Shown: positions 38,561 to 47,034 of the stretch, one piece after another
How the letters are laid out: each line of letters starts with the position of its first letter
Numbering within the stretch: position 1 is the stretch's first letter
Assembly (NCBI GenBank): GCA_965275905.1
Contig: CBDHYJ010000045.1
Span: forward strand, 1 to 64,000
From: CBDAQD01 sp965275905
Lineage (GTDB): Bacteria; Pseudomonadota; Alphaproteobacteria; Rhizobiales; JAJFHC01
Length of the DNA: 64,000 nt
Direction of reading: 5' to 3'
Notes under the pieces: generated by a model
Database searches by the model: none
What the model was told of the DNA's origin: nothing
The model's input: the letters and a program-made list of their open reading frames with translations, nothing else
Program-made: the position numbers and the translations under genes

Positions 38561-39919
38561 ATGAGACGCTGGTTCATCGCGAGTGCCTGTACTCTTTTGT
38601 GTTTGCTGTTTTTCCCGGTCAAAGACAGCGGATCGATTACCCTGATTCAGGGAGCGTTGGCCGATGGCGGCGGATTTGAACGCGGTGTCGACGGCGCAAC
38701 GACTTCGTCTCGGACGACACGCACCAAGACGCGACAAAAGACCCAAAAAGCCGGCACATCCAGAAAAGCGACGGCCAGGAAGAAGACGGCCTCACCCGCA
38801 CGCCTTCGCCGGTTCCCCGCGATCACCGCTCCTGTGCCGGAGTTTCGCGACGGCCAGATCCTGATTGTTTTTGCATCGAATACGCCTGATCAGACAGTTG
38901 ATGCAGTCGGCGCCCAGTTCGGTCTCCAGCGTATCGAGGATGCAACCATCGCTTTGATCGACCGCAGGGTCGTCAAGTATTCCCGGCCGGCACAGTTGCC
39001 CCCCGGTCTGGCCCTGCAGATTTCCGCGGACCCGCGCGTCGATGCCGTGCAGCCCAACCACCTGTACGGTCTTGCGGCGGGCCCCGTGCCGCAGTACGCG
39101 TTTGACAAGCTGGCTATTCCCAAGGCGCACGGCATTGCCAAGGGCGCAAATGTTCTGGTCGCTGTCATCGATACGGGGGTCGACAAGAAACACCCGGCGC
39201 TGGCAGGCGCGATCGCCGGTGAATTCAATGCCGTGGGTAAGCGCAAGGGCGCCTATGACGGGCATGGCACCGCGGTCAGCAGCATCATCGCGTCCCGCGG
39301 TGGTGTCATGGTCGGTGTGGCGCCGGCCGCATCGATACTCTCGGTCCGGGCCTTCGCCCGACCCAAGAAAAACCGGCCTACAGTGGGCGAGACGTTCGAC
39401 CTGCTTCGCGGCATTGACTGGGCTGCGGAAAACGGAGCCCGGGTTCTCAACCTCAGCTTCGCCGGGCCGCACGATCCTCTGCTGCGTGACACCGTCAGCG
39501 CTGCGGTCAACAACGGAATTGTTGCTGTGGCGGCTGCCGGAAATCGCGGACCGAAAGCGCCGCCGGCCTACCCGGCCGCCTATCCTGACGTCATCGCCGT
39601 GAGCGCCACGGACGTCAAGGACCGCATATACAAACATTCGAACCAGGGCGAGCACATTGCCGTTGCCGCTCCGGGCGTGGATGTCGTTGCCGCCGGCCGC
39701 TACAGGAAGTTCAACCTCATGTCCGGAACCTCCTTCGCTGCAGCCTATGTCAGCGGCAGCATCGCACTTATTCTGGAGGGCAATCCGGAGAGCACGGCGA
39801 CGTCGATTGCCGGACGGATCACCGATGCGGCCCGGGATCTCGGGCCGGCTGGCCGGGATGTCGCCTTCGGTCACGGGCTGATCGATACATACAAAGCGCT
39901 CAACGGGGGCTCCCAGTAA
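38561..39919 (+). CDS. Secreted subtilisin-like serine protease (S8), first copy
   Basis: A 452-residue exported protease. After the signal sequence comes a basic Ser/Thr/Lys/Arg-rich stretch (about 47-85), an inhibitor I9-like propeptide (about 97-170, starting Q-I-L-I-V-F-A-S-N-T-P-D-Q-T-V-D-A-V) and the S8 domain. The catalytic triad is Asp 204 (V-I-D-T-G-V-D), His 235 (D-G-H-G-T-A-V) and Ser 391 (S-G-T-S-F-A-A-A-Y). It lies 95 bases after the anti-sigma gene on the same strand, and a close paralogue follows. The context suggests a role in or under ECF signalling rather than nutrition. Confidence 0.92.
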   Translation: MRRWFIASACTLLCLLFFPVKDSGSITLIQGALADGGGFERGVDGATTSSRTTRTKTRQKTQKAGTSRKATARKKTASPARLRRFPAITAPVPEFRDGQILIVFASNTPDQTVDAVGAQFGLQRIEDATIALIDRRVVKYSRPAQLPPGLALQISADPRVDAVQPNHLYGLAAGPVPQYAFDKLAIPKAHGIAKGANVLVAVIDTGVDKKHPALAGAIAGEFNAVGKRKGAYDGHGTAVSSIIASRGGVMVGVAPAASILSVRAFARPKKNRPTVGETFDLLRGIDWAAENGARVLNLSFAGPHDPLLRDTVSAAVNNGIVAVAAAGNRGPKAPPAYPAAYPDVIAVSATDVKDRIYKHSNQGEHIAVAAPGVDVVAAGRYRKFNLMSGTSFAAAYVSGSIALILEGNPESTATSIAGRITDAARDLGPAGRDVAFGHGLIDTYKALNGGSQ

Positions 39920-40025
39920 CCAACAGGGACAGCCCGCGTTCAAGGGCTGCGTCGGAGTCATGACGAGACAAGCAAAAGACCATCAATCCACGTTGGCATT
40001 TTCTCCGGCGGCGGCCGGAAATCCA

Positions 40026-41375
40026 ATGAAAGGTTTCTGGGTCGCAACCTGCGCAGCCGCCCTGCTGTTCGTCTCGAGCGCAGCGCAGGCCCAGTACCGG
40101 AACAACAATTACGGCGGCGGCGATCGCAACTATGACGCGGAAATCGGTACCGCGATCGGCGTCTTCCAGCTTCTGAACCAGGCGGCGCGCGCCAACAGGC
40201 AGCGCCAGGCCGAGCCCGAACCGCGCGTCAGGCGCCGGCAGACACAGCGGCGGACCACGCGGCGGACGCAGCGCCAGCCCAATGTGATCCCGAATGCGCG
40301 CAGATATCAGCTTCTGCTCACGTTCGGTCCCGACACCACGGACGATGTCGTTGATGCCGTGACGCAGCAATATGATCTGCGGCGGCTCTCCGACGCCCTG
40401 ATCGATCTGATCGACCGCAGGATCGTCAAGGTTGCCCGACAGGCTTCCATGTCGCCAGAGCGCGCCTTGCAGCTCGCCAATGACCCGCGCCTCGAGGGGG
40501 TTCAGCCAAACTACACTTACACGACATCACAGAGTGCGCGAGCCCAGTACGCTGTCGCCAAGATGGCCATCCCGGATGCGCATACCGTCGCCCGCGGGCG
40601 CGACGTTCTCGTCGCCGTGATTGACAGCGGCGTCAATGCCAAGCATCCCGCCATTCGGGACGCGATCGAGGAGGAATTCGATCCGGTCGGCGGACCGCCC
40701 GGCATCTTCGATTCTCACGGCACCGCGGTCGCCAGCATCATTGCCGCACGCAAGGGCGTTACGGGCGTGGCGCCCGAAGCGCGCCTGCTCTCCGTGAAAG
40801 CGTTCAATCGCTACAAGAAAAAGCAGCGTACGACGGCGGAATCCTTTCACCTGCTCAAGGGGATCGACTGGGCGGTCGACCGCGGTGCGCGTGTTCTCAA
40901 CATGAGCTTCGCCGGTCCCAGCGACCCGCTGTTCTGGCAGGCGATCGCCGCGGCGACAGAGCGCGGGATCGTCTCCGTGGCCGCAGCAGGCAACAAGGGA
41001 CCGAAGGCGCCCCCGGCCTTTCCGGCCGCTTATCCTGAGGTGATCGCCGTTACCGCAACCGACGCCAAGGATCGCCTCTACCGCAAATCGAACCGAGGCG
41101 ATTACATCGCCGTCGCGGCACCGGGAGTCGACGTCCTGACAGCCGGTGGCAAGAAGGGTTATGGCCTGAGATCGGGAACGTCTTTTGCCGCCGCCTATAT
41201 CAGCGGCAGCATCGCGCTGATGGCTCAGAACTCGCCGTCCATGTCGCCGACATCCGCAAATGACCGTCTTGCAATAGCGGCGCGGGATCTCGGACCCGAG
41301 GGCAAGGACCCGTCATTCGGTCATGGCCTCGTCGATATCTACAAGGCGGTCAACGGCCAGAGCGAGGCGCAGTAA
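40026..41375 (+). CDS. Secreted subtilisin-like serine protease (S8), second copy
   Basis: ATG 40026 (M-K-G-F-W-V-A-T-C-A-A-A-L-L-F) starts a clear signal peptide ending A-Q-A-Q; the frame is open to 39960. The product has 449 residues: an Asn/Gly and Arg/Gln-rich segment (about 25-80), a propeptide-like domain (about 92-165, with Y-Q-L-L-L-T-F-G-P-D-T-T-D-D-V-V-D-A-V) and the S8 domain with Asp 200, His 231 and Ser 386. The motifs V-L-N-M-S-F-A-G-P-S-D-P-L and A-A-A-G-N-K-G-P-K-A-P-P match the first copy nearly word for word, so the pair arose by tandem duplication. The stop is 12 bases from the end of the convergent MBL gene. Confidence 0.92.
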   Translation: MKGFWVATCAAALLFVSSAAQAQYRNNNYGGGDRNYDAEIGTAIGVFQLLNQAARANRQRQAEPEPRVRRRQTQRRTTRRTQRQPNVIPNARRYQLLLTFGPDTTDDVVDAVTQQYDLRRLSDALIDLIDRRIVKVARQASMSPERALQLANDPRLEGVQPNYTYTTSQSARAQYAVAKMAIPDAHTVARGRDVLVAVIDSGVNAKHPAIRDAIEEEFDPVGGPPGIFDSHGTAVASIIAARKGVTGVAPEARLLSVKAFNRYKKKQRTTAESFHLLKGIDWAVDRGARVLNMSFAGPSDPLFWQAIAAATERGIVSVAAAGNKGPKAPPAFPAAYPEVIAVTATDAKDRLYRKSNRGDYIAVAAPGVDVLTAGGKKGYGLRSGTSFAAAYISGSIALMAQNSPSMSPTSANDRLAIAARDLGPEGKDPSFGHGLVDIYKAVNGQSEAQ

Positions 41376-41387
41376 CGCCAGACGGCG

Positions 41388-42356
41388 TCACTCGAATTCC
41401 ATCTGCTCGAACACGCGGCCCGCGTTGCGCTTGGCCAGTTCCTTGAACGTGTCGAGGTGGGCAAACGGAGACTGGTCGACTTCGAAGGCCTCCTGCAGCC
41501 CGCCGCCACTGTCGATGAGGTCGCGAATCTTGCCGCGCAGATAAACCAGGTAGTCTTTCGTATAGCGCCGGACCTGGGCGATATTGGTCGGATGGCCGTG
41601 TCCCGGAATGACATAGACCGCGCCGAGCGCCTCGAACTTCTCCCAACTCTCCAGCCAGCCGGCCGTATCCGTGTCATCGAAAATCGGCGGCAGACGCTCG
41701 TGAAATGCCATGTCGCCGGCGATCACCAGTTTCTGTTCGGGCAACCACACGGAAATGTCTCCCGGTGAATGGGCCGGCCCGATCCACAGGACCTCAATCC
41801 TGAATTCACCCATCTTGATGACCTTGCGGTCCTTGAAGGTTTCGGTCGGACCCTGGACGGACGTGCCTTCTGCCTTGTCCCGGTTGTAGCCCTTCATCCG
41901 TGCCAGGATGTCATAACCCTTCGCCTCGAATTCGGACGCGGCGTCCTCGTGGGCAAGGATCGGGACGCCCTGCTCGGCCCAGTAGGAGTTCCCGAGCATG
42001 GCGTGTCCCTGCCCGTTTTCGTTGACGACCAGTTTGACGGGCTGGTCGGTGATCGACTTGATTTCCTCATGCAGCGCTTTCGCCAGGACGTAGGCCGCCC
42101 CGCCGTTGATCACCACGACCCCGTCGCCCGTGACGATGAACGACAGATTGTTGTTATGACCGGTGTTGTCGTATCCCGGCGGTGCAGTCGCCCCGATCGC
42201 CGACCAGACGTGCGGGATGACCTCGACGGGTTTGGAATACAGTTCCGACTGCGGATACTGGTCCGGGATCGATTGGCTTGCGTCGACGGAGGCGGCGGAC
42301 AGCATCATAACTGCGCCGAGAGCGGCAATTCGGAACATGAGCCTCTGAATTTTCAT
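41388..42356 (-). CDS. SoxH-like metallo-beta-lactamase-fold hydrolase, altered metal site
   Basis: A 322-residue exported protein (signal peptide ending near A-S-V-D-A-S, residue 27) with the MBL fold. The downstream metal motifs are intact: H-S-P-G-D, V-I-A-G-D-M-A-F-H and P-G-H-G-H-P. The first motif, normally H-x-H-x-D-H, reads N-E-N-G-Q-G-H (residues 112-118), so only the last histidine remains. It follows soxW by 45 bases in a unit headed by an SqrR-type box, the position of soxH in Paracoccus. SoxH has no firmly known role and is dispensable for thiosulfate oxidation in Paracoccus, as I recall. Confidence 0.82.
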   Translation of the reverse strand: MKIQRLMFRIAALGAVMMLSAASVDASQSIPDQYPQSELYSKPVEVIPHVWSAIGATAPPGYDNTGHNNNLSFIVTGDGVVVINGGAAYVLAKALHEEIKSITDQPVKLVVNENGQGHAMLGNSYWAEQGVPILAHEDAASEFEAKGYDILARMKGYNRDKAEGTSVQGPTETFKDRKVIKMGEFRIEVLWIGPAHSPGDISVWLPEQKLVIAGDMAFHERLPPIFDDTDTAGWLESWEKFEALGAVYVIPGHGHPTNIAQVRRYTKDYLVYLRGKIRDLIDSGGGLQEAFEVDQSPFAHLDTFKELAKRNAGRVFEQMEFE

Positions 42357-42401
42357 CTCCGCCGGAACCCCGCCAACAATTCACGCCCGGATCCGGTTTC
42401 G

Positions 42402-43013
42402 CTACCAGACGTCAGGCTTGATGCCCTTGGCCTGCAGGTCCGCAAACTTGTCCTGCAGAAATCTCTGGAAGCCCTGCTTCTCGTACGCCCTCTGTTCGAC
42501 AAACTCGAACATTGAGAGGAAGTGGAACGGCTTGAAGTAACCCGGCATTCGCGCAACCTCCGCATCCCGGCCGGACTTGCCCTCCGGAATCTCGGTACCT
42601 AGAAATACGATTGTCGGGGTGAAGTTGACGGCCCACTTGCGGGCAAGCGCGCGTTCTTCCATCTCCTCGCCGTCGAAGTCGGTCACGCTGCGCGAGCCCC
42701 AGAGATTGAGTTGCAGAATTCCAAACTTGCTCTTGAGTAATTCGGTGATCTGCTTCTTCTGCAGATTTACGGCATGCATTTCCCGGCAATAGGGACACCC
42801 GCGCTGCTCCCAGAGGACCGCGAACCGCTTGCCACCCTCGGCAGACTCCGCGTGGTCCTCGCGCAGATCAAGAAACGTCTCCATGAACCAGGGCTGGACG
42901 TGCAGGCCATCGTCATTGACCTCGACATCGCCCGCCGCGCGCAGGACGCCCGGGGCGGCAGCAATTCCTGCCGCCGCCAGCGCAGATTTGGTGAACAGCC
43001 GCCTGTCGATCAT
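42402..43013 (-). CDS. soxW: Periplasmic thioredoxin SoxW
   Basis: The 203-residue protein has a signal sequence with twin arginines (M-I-D-R-R-L-F-T-K-S, cleavage near A-A-G-D) and a thioredoxin fold with C73-P-Y-C76 (Q-R-G-C-P-Y-C-R-E-M). F-T-P-T-I-V-F-L is the cis-proline region. SoxW is reduced by the membrane protein SoxV and keeps Sox proteins, mainly SoxY, in a reduced active state. Here soxV is 9 kb away at the other end of the cluster, and soxW leads a two-gene unit with the MBL gene behind its own SqrR-type box. Confidence 0.9.
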   Translation of the reverse strand: MIDRRLFTKSALAAAGIAAAPGVLRAAGDVEVNDDGLHVQPWFMETFLDLREDHAESAEGGKRFAVLWEQRGCPYCREMHAVNLQKKQITELLKSKFGILQLNLWGSRSVTDFDGEEMEERALARKWAVNFTPTIVFLGTEIPEGKSGRDAEVARMPGYFKPFHFLSMFEFVEQRAYEKQGFQRFLQDKFADLQAKGIKPDVW

Positions 43014-43075
43014 CGACCGTCACCGGGGCAGATACAGGGCTGCAGACGACACCCGGACATGACTTCCTCCCGTTT

Positions 43076-43091
43076 ATTCAATTATATGAAT
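43076..43091. promoter_or_regulatory. SqrR/BigR-type operator upstream of soxW
   Basis: ATTC (43076-43079), AATTATAT, GAAT (43088-43091): a perfect ATTC-N8-GAAT site, 63 bases before the soxW start. It is one of four such sites, all at promoter positions of the sox cluster. ATTC-N8-GAAT is the reported target of the persulfide sensor SqrR of Rhodobacter capsulatus, as I recall. Confidence 0.75.
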
Positions 43092-43171
43092 ATTAACATA
43101 CAATGGTGGAGAGGACAACGCAGAGCGCCCGTATCTGCATATCGGCAAAACCGGGTGCGACCGCTCCGGCC

Positions 43172-44476
43172 TCACGTCGGCGCGTAGGTTTCCTGCAGGA
43201 TCTGGAGCGGCCAGAGTGCCGCTGTCCCGGCGTTCTGGCGGCGTACGGCGTCATCGTCGTCGACACTGCTCGACTTGCGTTCGGTTGTCCTGAACTCGGC
43301 TCCGTCCGCCTCATATCGCGCCGACATGAAGATCGCATCGTCAACCCCCAGACGCGACCACCAAAGGTCGGAAACCTCGACCGGCTTCGCCAGTTTCATA
43401 TTCAGGTTGCTGAGAATGATATCGGCGCAGGCGAGCCTCGCCTCGACCTGTGCTGCGCGGACGGACTTGGACATTTCGCCGACGGATGCGGAATCGCCAA
43501 CGATGTAAATGGCGTCATCAACCGCCGAACGCATGCTGGCGGCATCGACGGGAGCATATTCGCTGCTGTCGGTCAGCGCCGCATCAAGGATGATTTCAGC
43601 AGCCGTCTGCGGCGGTATCACATTCAGGACGTCGGCCGTGAACACTTCGTTTTCGGTTTTGATTTCCTGCGTGTCGAAGTTGACGCCGGTTATTCCACCG
43701 TGGAGTTGCTTCGGCGCCCAATCGATCAGTCCGTCATAATATTCAGTGTAAGCGGCTTCGAAATGCGCCTGCATCGGATAGCTGTCCTTTTGATCGACGA
43801 TCACGACAGACGCACCCGAATTGTGCCGCTTGAACCATTCCGCGGCGTGACAGGCCCGCTCGTAGACAGCCGGCGGACATCGATGCGGACCATCCGGTGC
43901 AGCAATCGCAAGGCGTCCGCCCTGTCTGACCCGCCTCAGCATTGCCTCGATTCCAAGGCACGTGGCGCCGGATGTCCAAAGGGGATCCACCGTCACCCCG
44001 GTGATCTCGCCAAAACCTTTCCAGTGCAATTCGATGCCGGGCGCAGCAATGAGCACGTCATATCCGATCGAGGATTGATCGCCTTTACCTGTACTGAGCA
44101 CCACACTCTTGCTGTCACGATCAATTGCAGTCGCATCGGCCTGCACCGCCCGAAGGCCCATTCCGGAAAACGCCTTCGGCAAATCAATGGCTTCCGTCGC
44201 GCAACCGCCTGTCGCGGCGAATGCGTGTATCGCAAACGGTGCATTGTACGGCCGTTGGCCTGTGACAACTGCAATGTCGACCGCTTCGCCGGTCAGAAGC
44301 TTCAGGCCGCGGGCCGCCGTAGCGCCGGATACTCCACCACCGATCACAACAACGCGCAGCTTCGCCTGTCCCAGCACAGCCGGAGTCGCCAGCATGGCCG
44401 CCACCCCGCAGCTGGCCGCAAGACCGTTGGAAAACTGACGGCGACTCACACTTCCAATTTTGTGCCGGCTGTTCAT
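43172..44476 (-). CDS. FCSD-like flavoprotein paralogue lacking key cysteines
   Basis: A 434-residue exported protein (twin arginine S-R-R-Q-F-S near residue 11) related to the flavoprotein subunit of flavocytochrome c sulfide dehydrogenase. The FAD motif V-V-V-I-G-G-G-V-S-G-A-T-A-A-R is intact. The cysteine that holds FAD covalently in FccB (C74 in the neighbouring SoxF) is missing: the segment reads Y-N-A-P-F-A. Of the two redox cysteines, one is kept (C200 in R-C-P-P) and the other is replaced by Trp (L-W-W-S against T-C-W-S). A different reaction, or a non-redox partner role, is likely. It lies after soxF, beyond a terminator, without an SqrR-type box. Confidence 0.82.
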   Translation of the reverse strand: MNSRHKIGSVSRRQFSNGLAASCGVAAMLATPAVLGQAKLRVVVIGGGVSGATAARGLKLLTGEAVDIAVVTGQRPYNAPFAIHAFAATGGCATEAIDLPKAFSGMGLRAVQADATAIDRDSKSVVLSTGKGDQSSIGYDVLIAAPGIELHWKGFGEITGVTVDPLWTSGATCLGIEAMLRRVRQGGRLAIAAPDGPHRCPPAVYERACHAAEWFKRHNSGASVVIVDQKDSYPMQAHFEAAYTEYYDGLIDWAPKQLHGGITGVNFDTQEIKTENEVFTADVLNVIPPQTAAEIILDAALTDSSEYAPVDAASMRSAVDDAIYIVGDSASVGEMSKSVRAAQVEARLACADIILSNLNMKLAKPVEVSDLWWSRLGVDDAIFMSARYEADGAEFRTTERKSSSVDDDDAVRRQNAGTAALWPLQILQETYAPT

Positions 44477-44666
44477 GTCCGCTCAGGCCCGCTCCTACCC
44501 AGTTTCGAATGTGCACACCGATAATGGCAAGAAGGGGGTCGATCGTTTTGGAACGGACGGTTTTCTTTTTGCACCACGAGGTACCCGCTAGGGTCAATCA
44601 AACCGCCAGGCAACAAGGGTGAAAACCGACCGGAACTGTATCGGCCGAAATGGCCGCCAATTCCGC

Positions 44667-44701
44667 AAAAAATGGCCAGCCGCACCAGGTGGCGGCTGGC
44701 C
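44667..44701 (-). terminator. Intrinsic terminator after soxF
   Basis: On the minus strand GGCCAGCCGC (44701-44692) pairs perfectly with GCGGCTGGCC (44683-44674) around an 8-base loop, then ATTTTTTGC. It follows the soxF stop (44764) by 62 bases and probably ends the soxCDEF transcript, separating it from the FCSD-like paralogue. Confidence 0.88.
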
Positions 44702-44763
44702 TCATTGGCTGAGCCCCATTTCAATTGCAACGGGCCAGGCCGAGGGAGACGTCATGGAAGGAA

Positions 44764-46041
44764 TCAGCCGAAGATGTCTTTCGTGATCCCGGCATACCAG
44801 CCTTCGGATTCCTCATAGGTCTGCTTGCGCAGATCATCCGCTTCGCCTGTTTTCGAAATGAATTTCGAGGTCGGTTCGATCTTGGTATCGCCCGCCTTGT
44901 ATGCGGCACCCACCTTGACACCGTCATTGGTCGCAATGAGGCTCCAGCAGGTATTTGCGTAACGCGCCGGAAACGCCTGCGACCCGGTGAGAGCCGCACG
45001 GATGGCCATCGCTGCGGACTTGGCCTGGCTGTTTGCGGAAAACGCGGACTTTGGCATTGCGGCGGCGACCGACGCATCGCCGAGCACGTGGACGTTCTCG
45101 TCCATGGTCGATTGCATCGTGGCCGGATTGATCGGACACCAGCCGGAATCGTTCGTGAGGCCGGCCCGTTCGGCAATTGTACCGGCTTTCTGCGCCGGTA
45201 CGACGCTCGCGGCATCCGCCTTGAATGTGTCGAAGTCGGTCGTCACCGTCATGCCGGCCGCATCGACCGCCTTGATTCCGCCGTGAACATCCGGACCGAA
45301 CCATTCGATCATCTCGGGGTAGTGCCTGGCCCAGCCCTCCTGGAAAAGGGCCTGCTTCGAGAATTTGGGCTTCGGGTCGAGAACGATGATCTTCGCCTTC
45401 GGGTTCTTCTGCTTGAGAATGTGAGCGATCATCGAAATTCGCTCATAAGGTCCGGGCGGGCATCGATAGGGATTGGGCGGCGGGACGAATACGAAGGTGC
45501 CGCCTTCCTTCATGTTCTCGACCTGGTGCTTGAGAAGGGCGACTTCGGTGCCTGACTTCCAGGCATGCGGCATGTTTTCGGATGCTGCGATCGAATATCC
45601 GGGCACCGAGTCATACTTCAGATCGATTCCGGGCGCGACAACCAGCCTGTCGTAGGGAACTGATGCACCGGACGCGAGCGCAACCGTCTTCTTGTCCCGG
45701 TCGACCCCGCCGGCCCAGTCGTGCACGACATTGACCCCGAAGTCGGTGGCCAGCGTGTTGTAGGTGTGGCCGATGGATTCATAATCCCTGAATCCGCCAA
45801 GATAGAGGTTGGAGAAAAAGCAGGTGTAGTATTTCCGACTCGGTTCGATCAGGGTGACATCGATCGCACCCTTGGAGTCCTTGGCAATGTACCGCGCAGC
45901 CGTGGCACCTCCCGCACCGCCGCCGATCACGACGACCCTGGGCTTGCCGGCCGCGTGAAGGCTCGGCGCCATCGATGACATTCCCCAGGTAAGCGCACCC
46001 GCGCCGGTCAGAGTACTGAACAGTCTCCGTGTAAGTTTCAT
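44764..46041 (-). CDS. soxF: Sulfide dehydrogenase flavoprotein SoxF (FccB type)
   Basis: ATG 46041 with GGAGG 7 bases upstream gives 425 residues; the open frame continues to 46269 but overlaps soxE. After a Tat-type signal (L-T-R-R-L-F-S) come the FAD motif V-V-V-I-G-G-G-A-G-G-A-T-A-A-R, Cys 74 (Y-Y-T-C-F-F-S-N-L-Y) for covalent FAD, and the redox pair Cys 194 (Y-R-C-P-P-G-P-Y-E-R) and Cys 365 (N-T-C-W-S-L-I). The enzyme oxidises sulfide to sulfur or polysulfide and hands electrons to the cytochrome c encoded just upstream. Confidence 0.93.
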   Translation of the reverse strand: MKLTRRLFSTLTGAGALTWGMSSMAPSLHAAGKPRVVVIGGGAGGATAARYIAKDSKGAIDVTLIEPSRKYYTCFFSNLYLGGFRDYESIGHTYNTLATDFGVNVVHDWAGGVDRDKKTVALASGASVPYDRLVVAPGIDLKYDSVPGYSIAASENMPHAWKSGTEVALLKHQVENMKEGGTFVFVPPPNPYRCPPGPYERISMIAHILKQKNPKAKIIVLDPKPKFSKQALFQEGWARHYPEMIEWFGPDVHGGIKAVDAAGMTVTTDFDTFKADAASVVPAQKAGTIAERAGLTNDSGWCPINPATMQSTMDENVHVLGDASVAAAMPKSAFSANSQAKSAAMAIRAALTGSQAFPARYANTCWSLIATNDGVKVGAAYKAGDTKIEPTSKFISKTGEADDLRKQTYEESEGWYAGITKDIFG

Positions 46042-46058
46042 TGCTTCCTCCCTGCGGA

Positions 46059-46376
46059 TCAGTTTTCCGCTGTTTTGACTGTCGCGAAGTAACTGGCCAG
46101 GGCCAGAATGTCCTCGTCGGTCAGGCTGCCGGCAATCGACTGCATGACAGGGTTTTTGAGTTCCCTGTTTCTGAAAGACTCCATGACTTGGACGAAGGAC
46201 GCGACATCCCAACCGATGATCGGCGGAATCCCCTTGTCTTCGCCAGATGCCTGGTGGCAGGTCACGCACTGGCTGGACAGATACTCACCGTACGCAACGC
46301 GATCGGCTTCCCCCGCGGTGGCTCCGCCGCCGCCGAGCAGAACTGCCATTCCAAGAATTTTTTTAGCCACCCGCAT
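46059..46376 (-). CDS. soxE: Small monoheme cytochrome c, SoxE/FccA type
   Basis: ATG 46376 gives 105 residues with a signal peptide (V-A-K-K-I-L-G-M-A-V-L-L-G-G-G-G-A-T-A-G). One heme site, C37-V-T-C-H41, and a probable Met ligand in N-P-V-M-Q. Gene order places it directly before soxF, 17 bases apart, as partner of the sulfide dehydrogenase flavoprotein. Paracoccus SoxE is a larger diheme protein, so this one is closer in size to a single-heme FccA domain. It follows soxD by 7 bases. Confidence 0.88.
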   Translation of the reverse strand: MRVAKKILGMAVLLGGGGATAGEADRVAYGEYLSSQCVTCHQASGEDKGIPPIIGWDVASFVQVMESFRNRELKNPVMQSIAGSLTDEDILALASYFATVKTAEN

Positions 46377-46383
46377 GTTGCAA

Positions 46384-47034
46384 CTAGTCGATATTGGCGG
46401 AGGGGTTGTTCTCGTCGTCTGGCGTGACATCGAGAATCCGCGCCCGCTTTGTGATCTTTACGTCTGCCTTGCAGTCTTTCATGCAAGGCTCGCCTTTTGC
46501 CGGAACGTCCGGACGGTTGTCGTCCGTGAATCCCGTTTCGTTCGGCAGGCGTATGGTCGCGAAATTTTCTTTTGACAGGACGAAGTCGTCTTCGACGATA
46601 TCGTTGAGGTTCAGCAGATAGGCCACAATCGCATAGGTCTCGTCCGCCGTTAGCGATTGCGCATCACCGAACGGCATGGCCCGGTAGATGTAGTCGTAGA
46701 CTGTCGAGAGGTACGGCCAATAAGATCCGACTGTCTTGACCGGGTCTTCCGACTTCAGTGAGTCCTGCCCGCCGGCAAGGACCGGCCAACGATCGATTCC
46801 CTCGCCGAAATCGCCGTGGCAGGCGGCGCATTTCTCCGCAAACACGTCTTCCCCGGTCACGACATCTCCCTTGCCTTCGGGCAAGCCCTGCCCGTCCGGT
46901 CTGACATCGATATCCCAGGCGGCTATTTCCGCCGGCGTCGGCTCCCGTCCGATACCGAGCTTTCCGGCCAATGCCGGGCCGGCGACAAGCGCAAGACCGG
47001 CAACGAGCAGAATCGTCTTACGAGACCTCGACAT
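46384..47034 (-). CDS. soxD: Sulfane dehydrogenase cytochrome c subunit SoxD (short, monoheme)
   Basis: ATG 47034 gives 216 residues. A signal peptide is followed by a cytochrome domain with G-R-E-P-T-P-A-E-I-A-A-W-D-I-D-V-R-P-D-G, C69-A-A-C-H73 and P-V-L-A-G-G. SoxD accepts electrons from SoxC, which oxidises the sulfane sulfur on SoxY. The protein has only one C-x-x-C-H; Paracoccus SoxD is much longer and diheme, so the second heme domain is missing. A C-terminal C-M-K-D-C pair is left. The start overlaps the end of soxC by 17 bases. Confidence 0.9.
   Translation of the reverse strand: MSRSRKTILLVAGLALVAGPALAGKLGIGREPTPAEIAAWDIDVRPDGQGLPEGKGDVVTGEDVFAEKCAACHGDFGEGIDRWPVLAGGQDSLKSEDPVKTVGSYWPYLSTVYDYIYRAMPFGDAQSLTADETYAIVAYLLNLNDIVEDDFVLSKENFATIRLPNETGFTDDNRPDVPAKGEPCMKDCKADVKITKRARILDVTPDDENNPSANID

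Noticed and set aside
44477..44660. SqrR-type box before the FCSD-like paralogue
   Set aside because: I searched for ATTC-N8-GAAT here on both strands and found none, so I do not count this gene among the boxed units.
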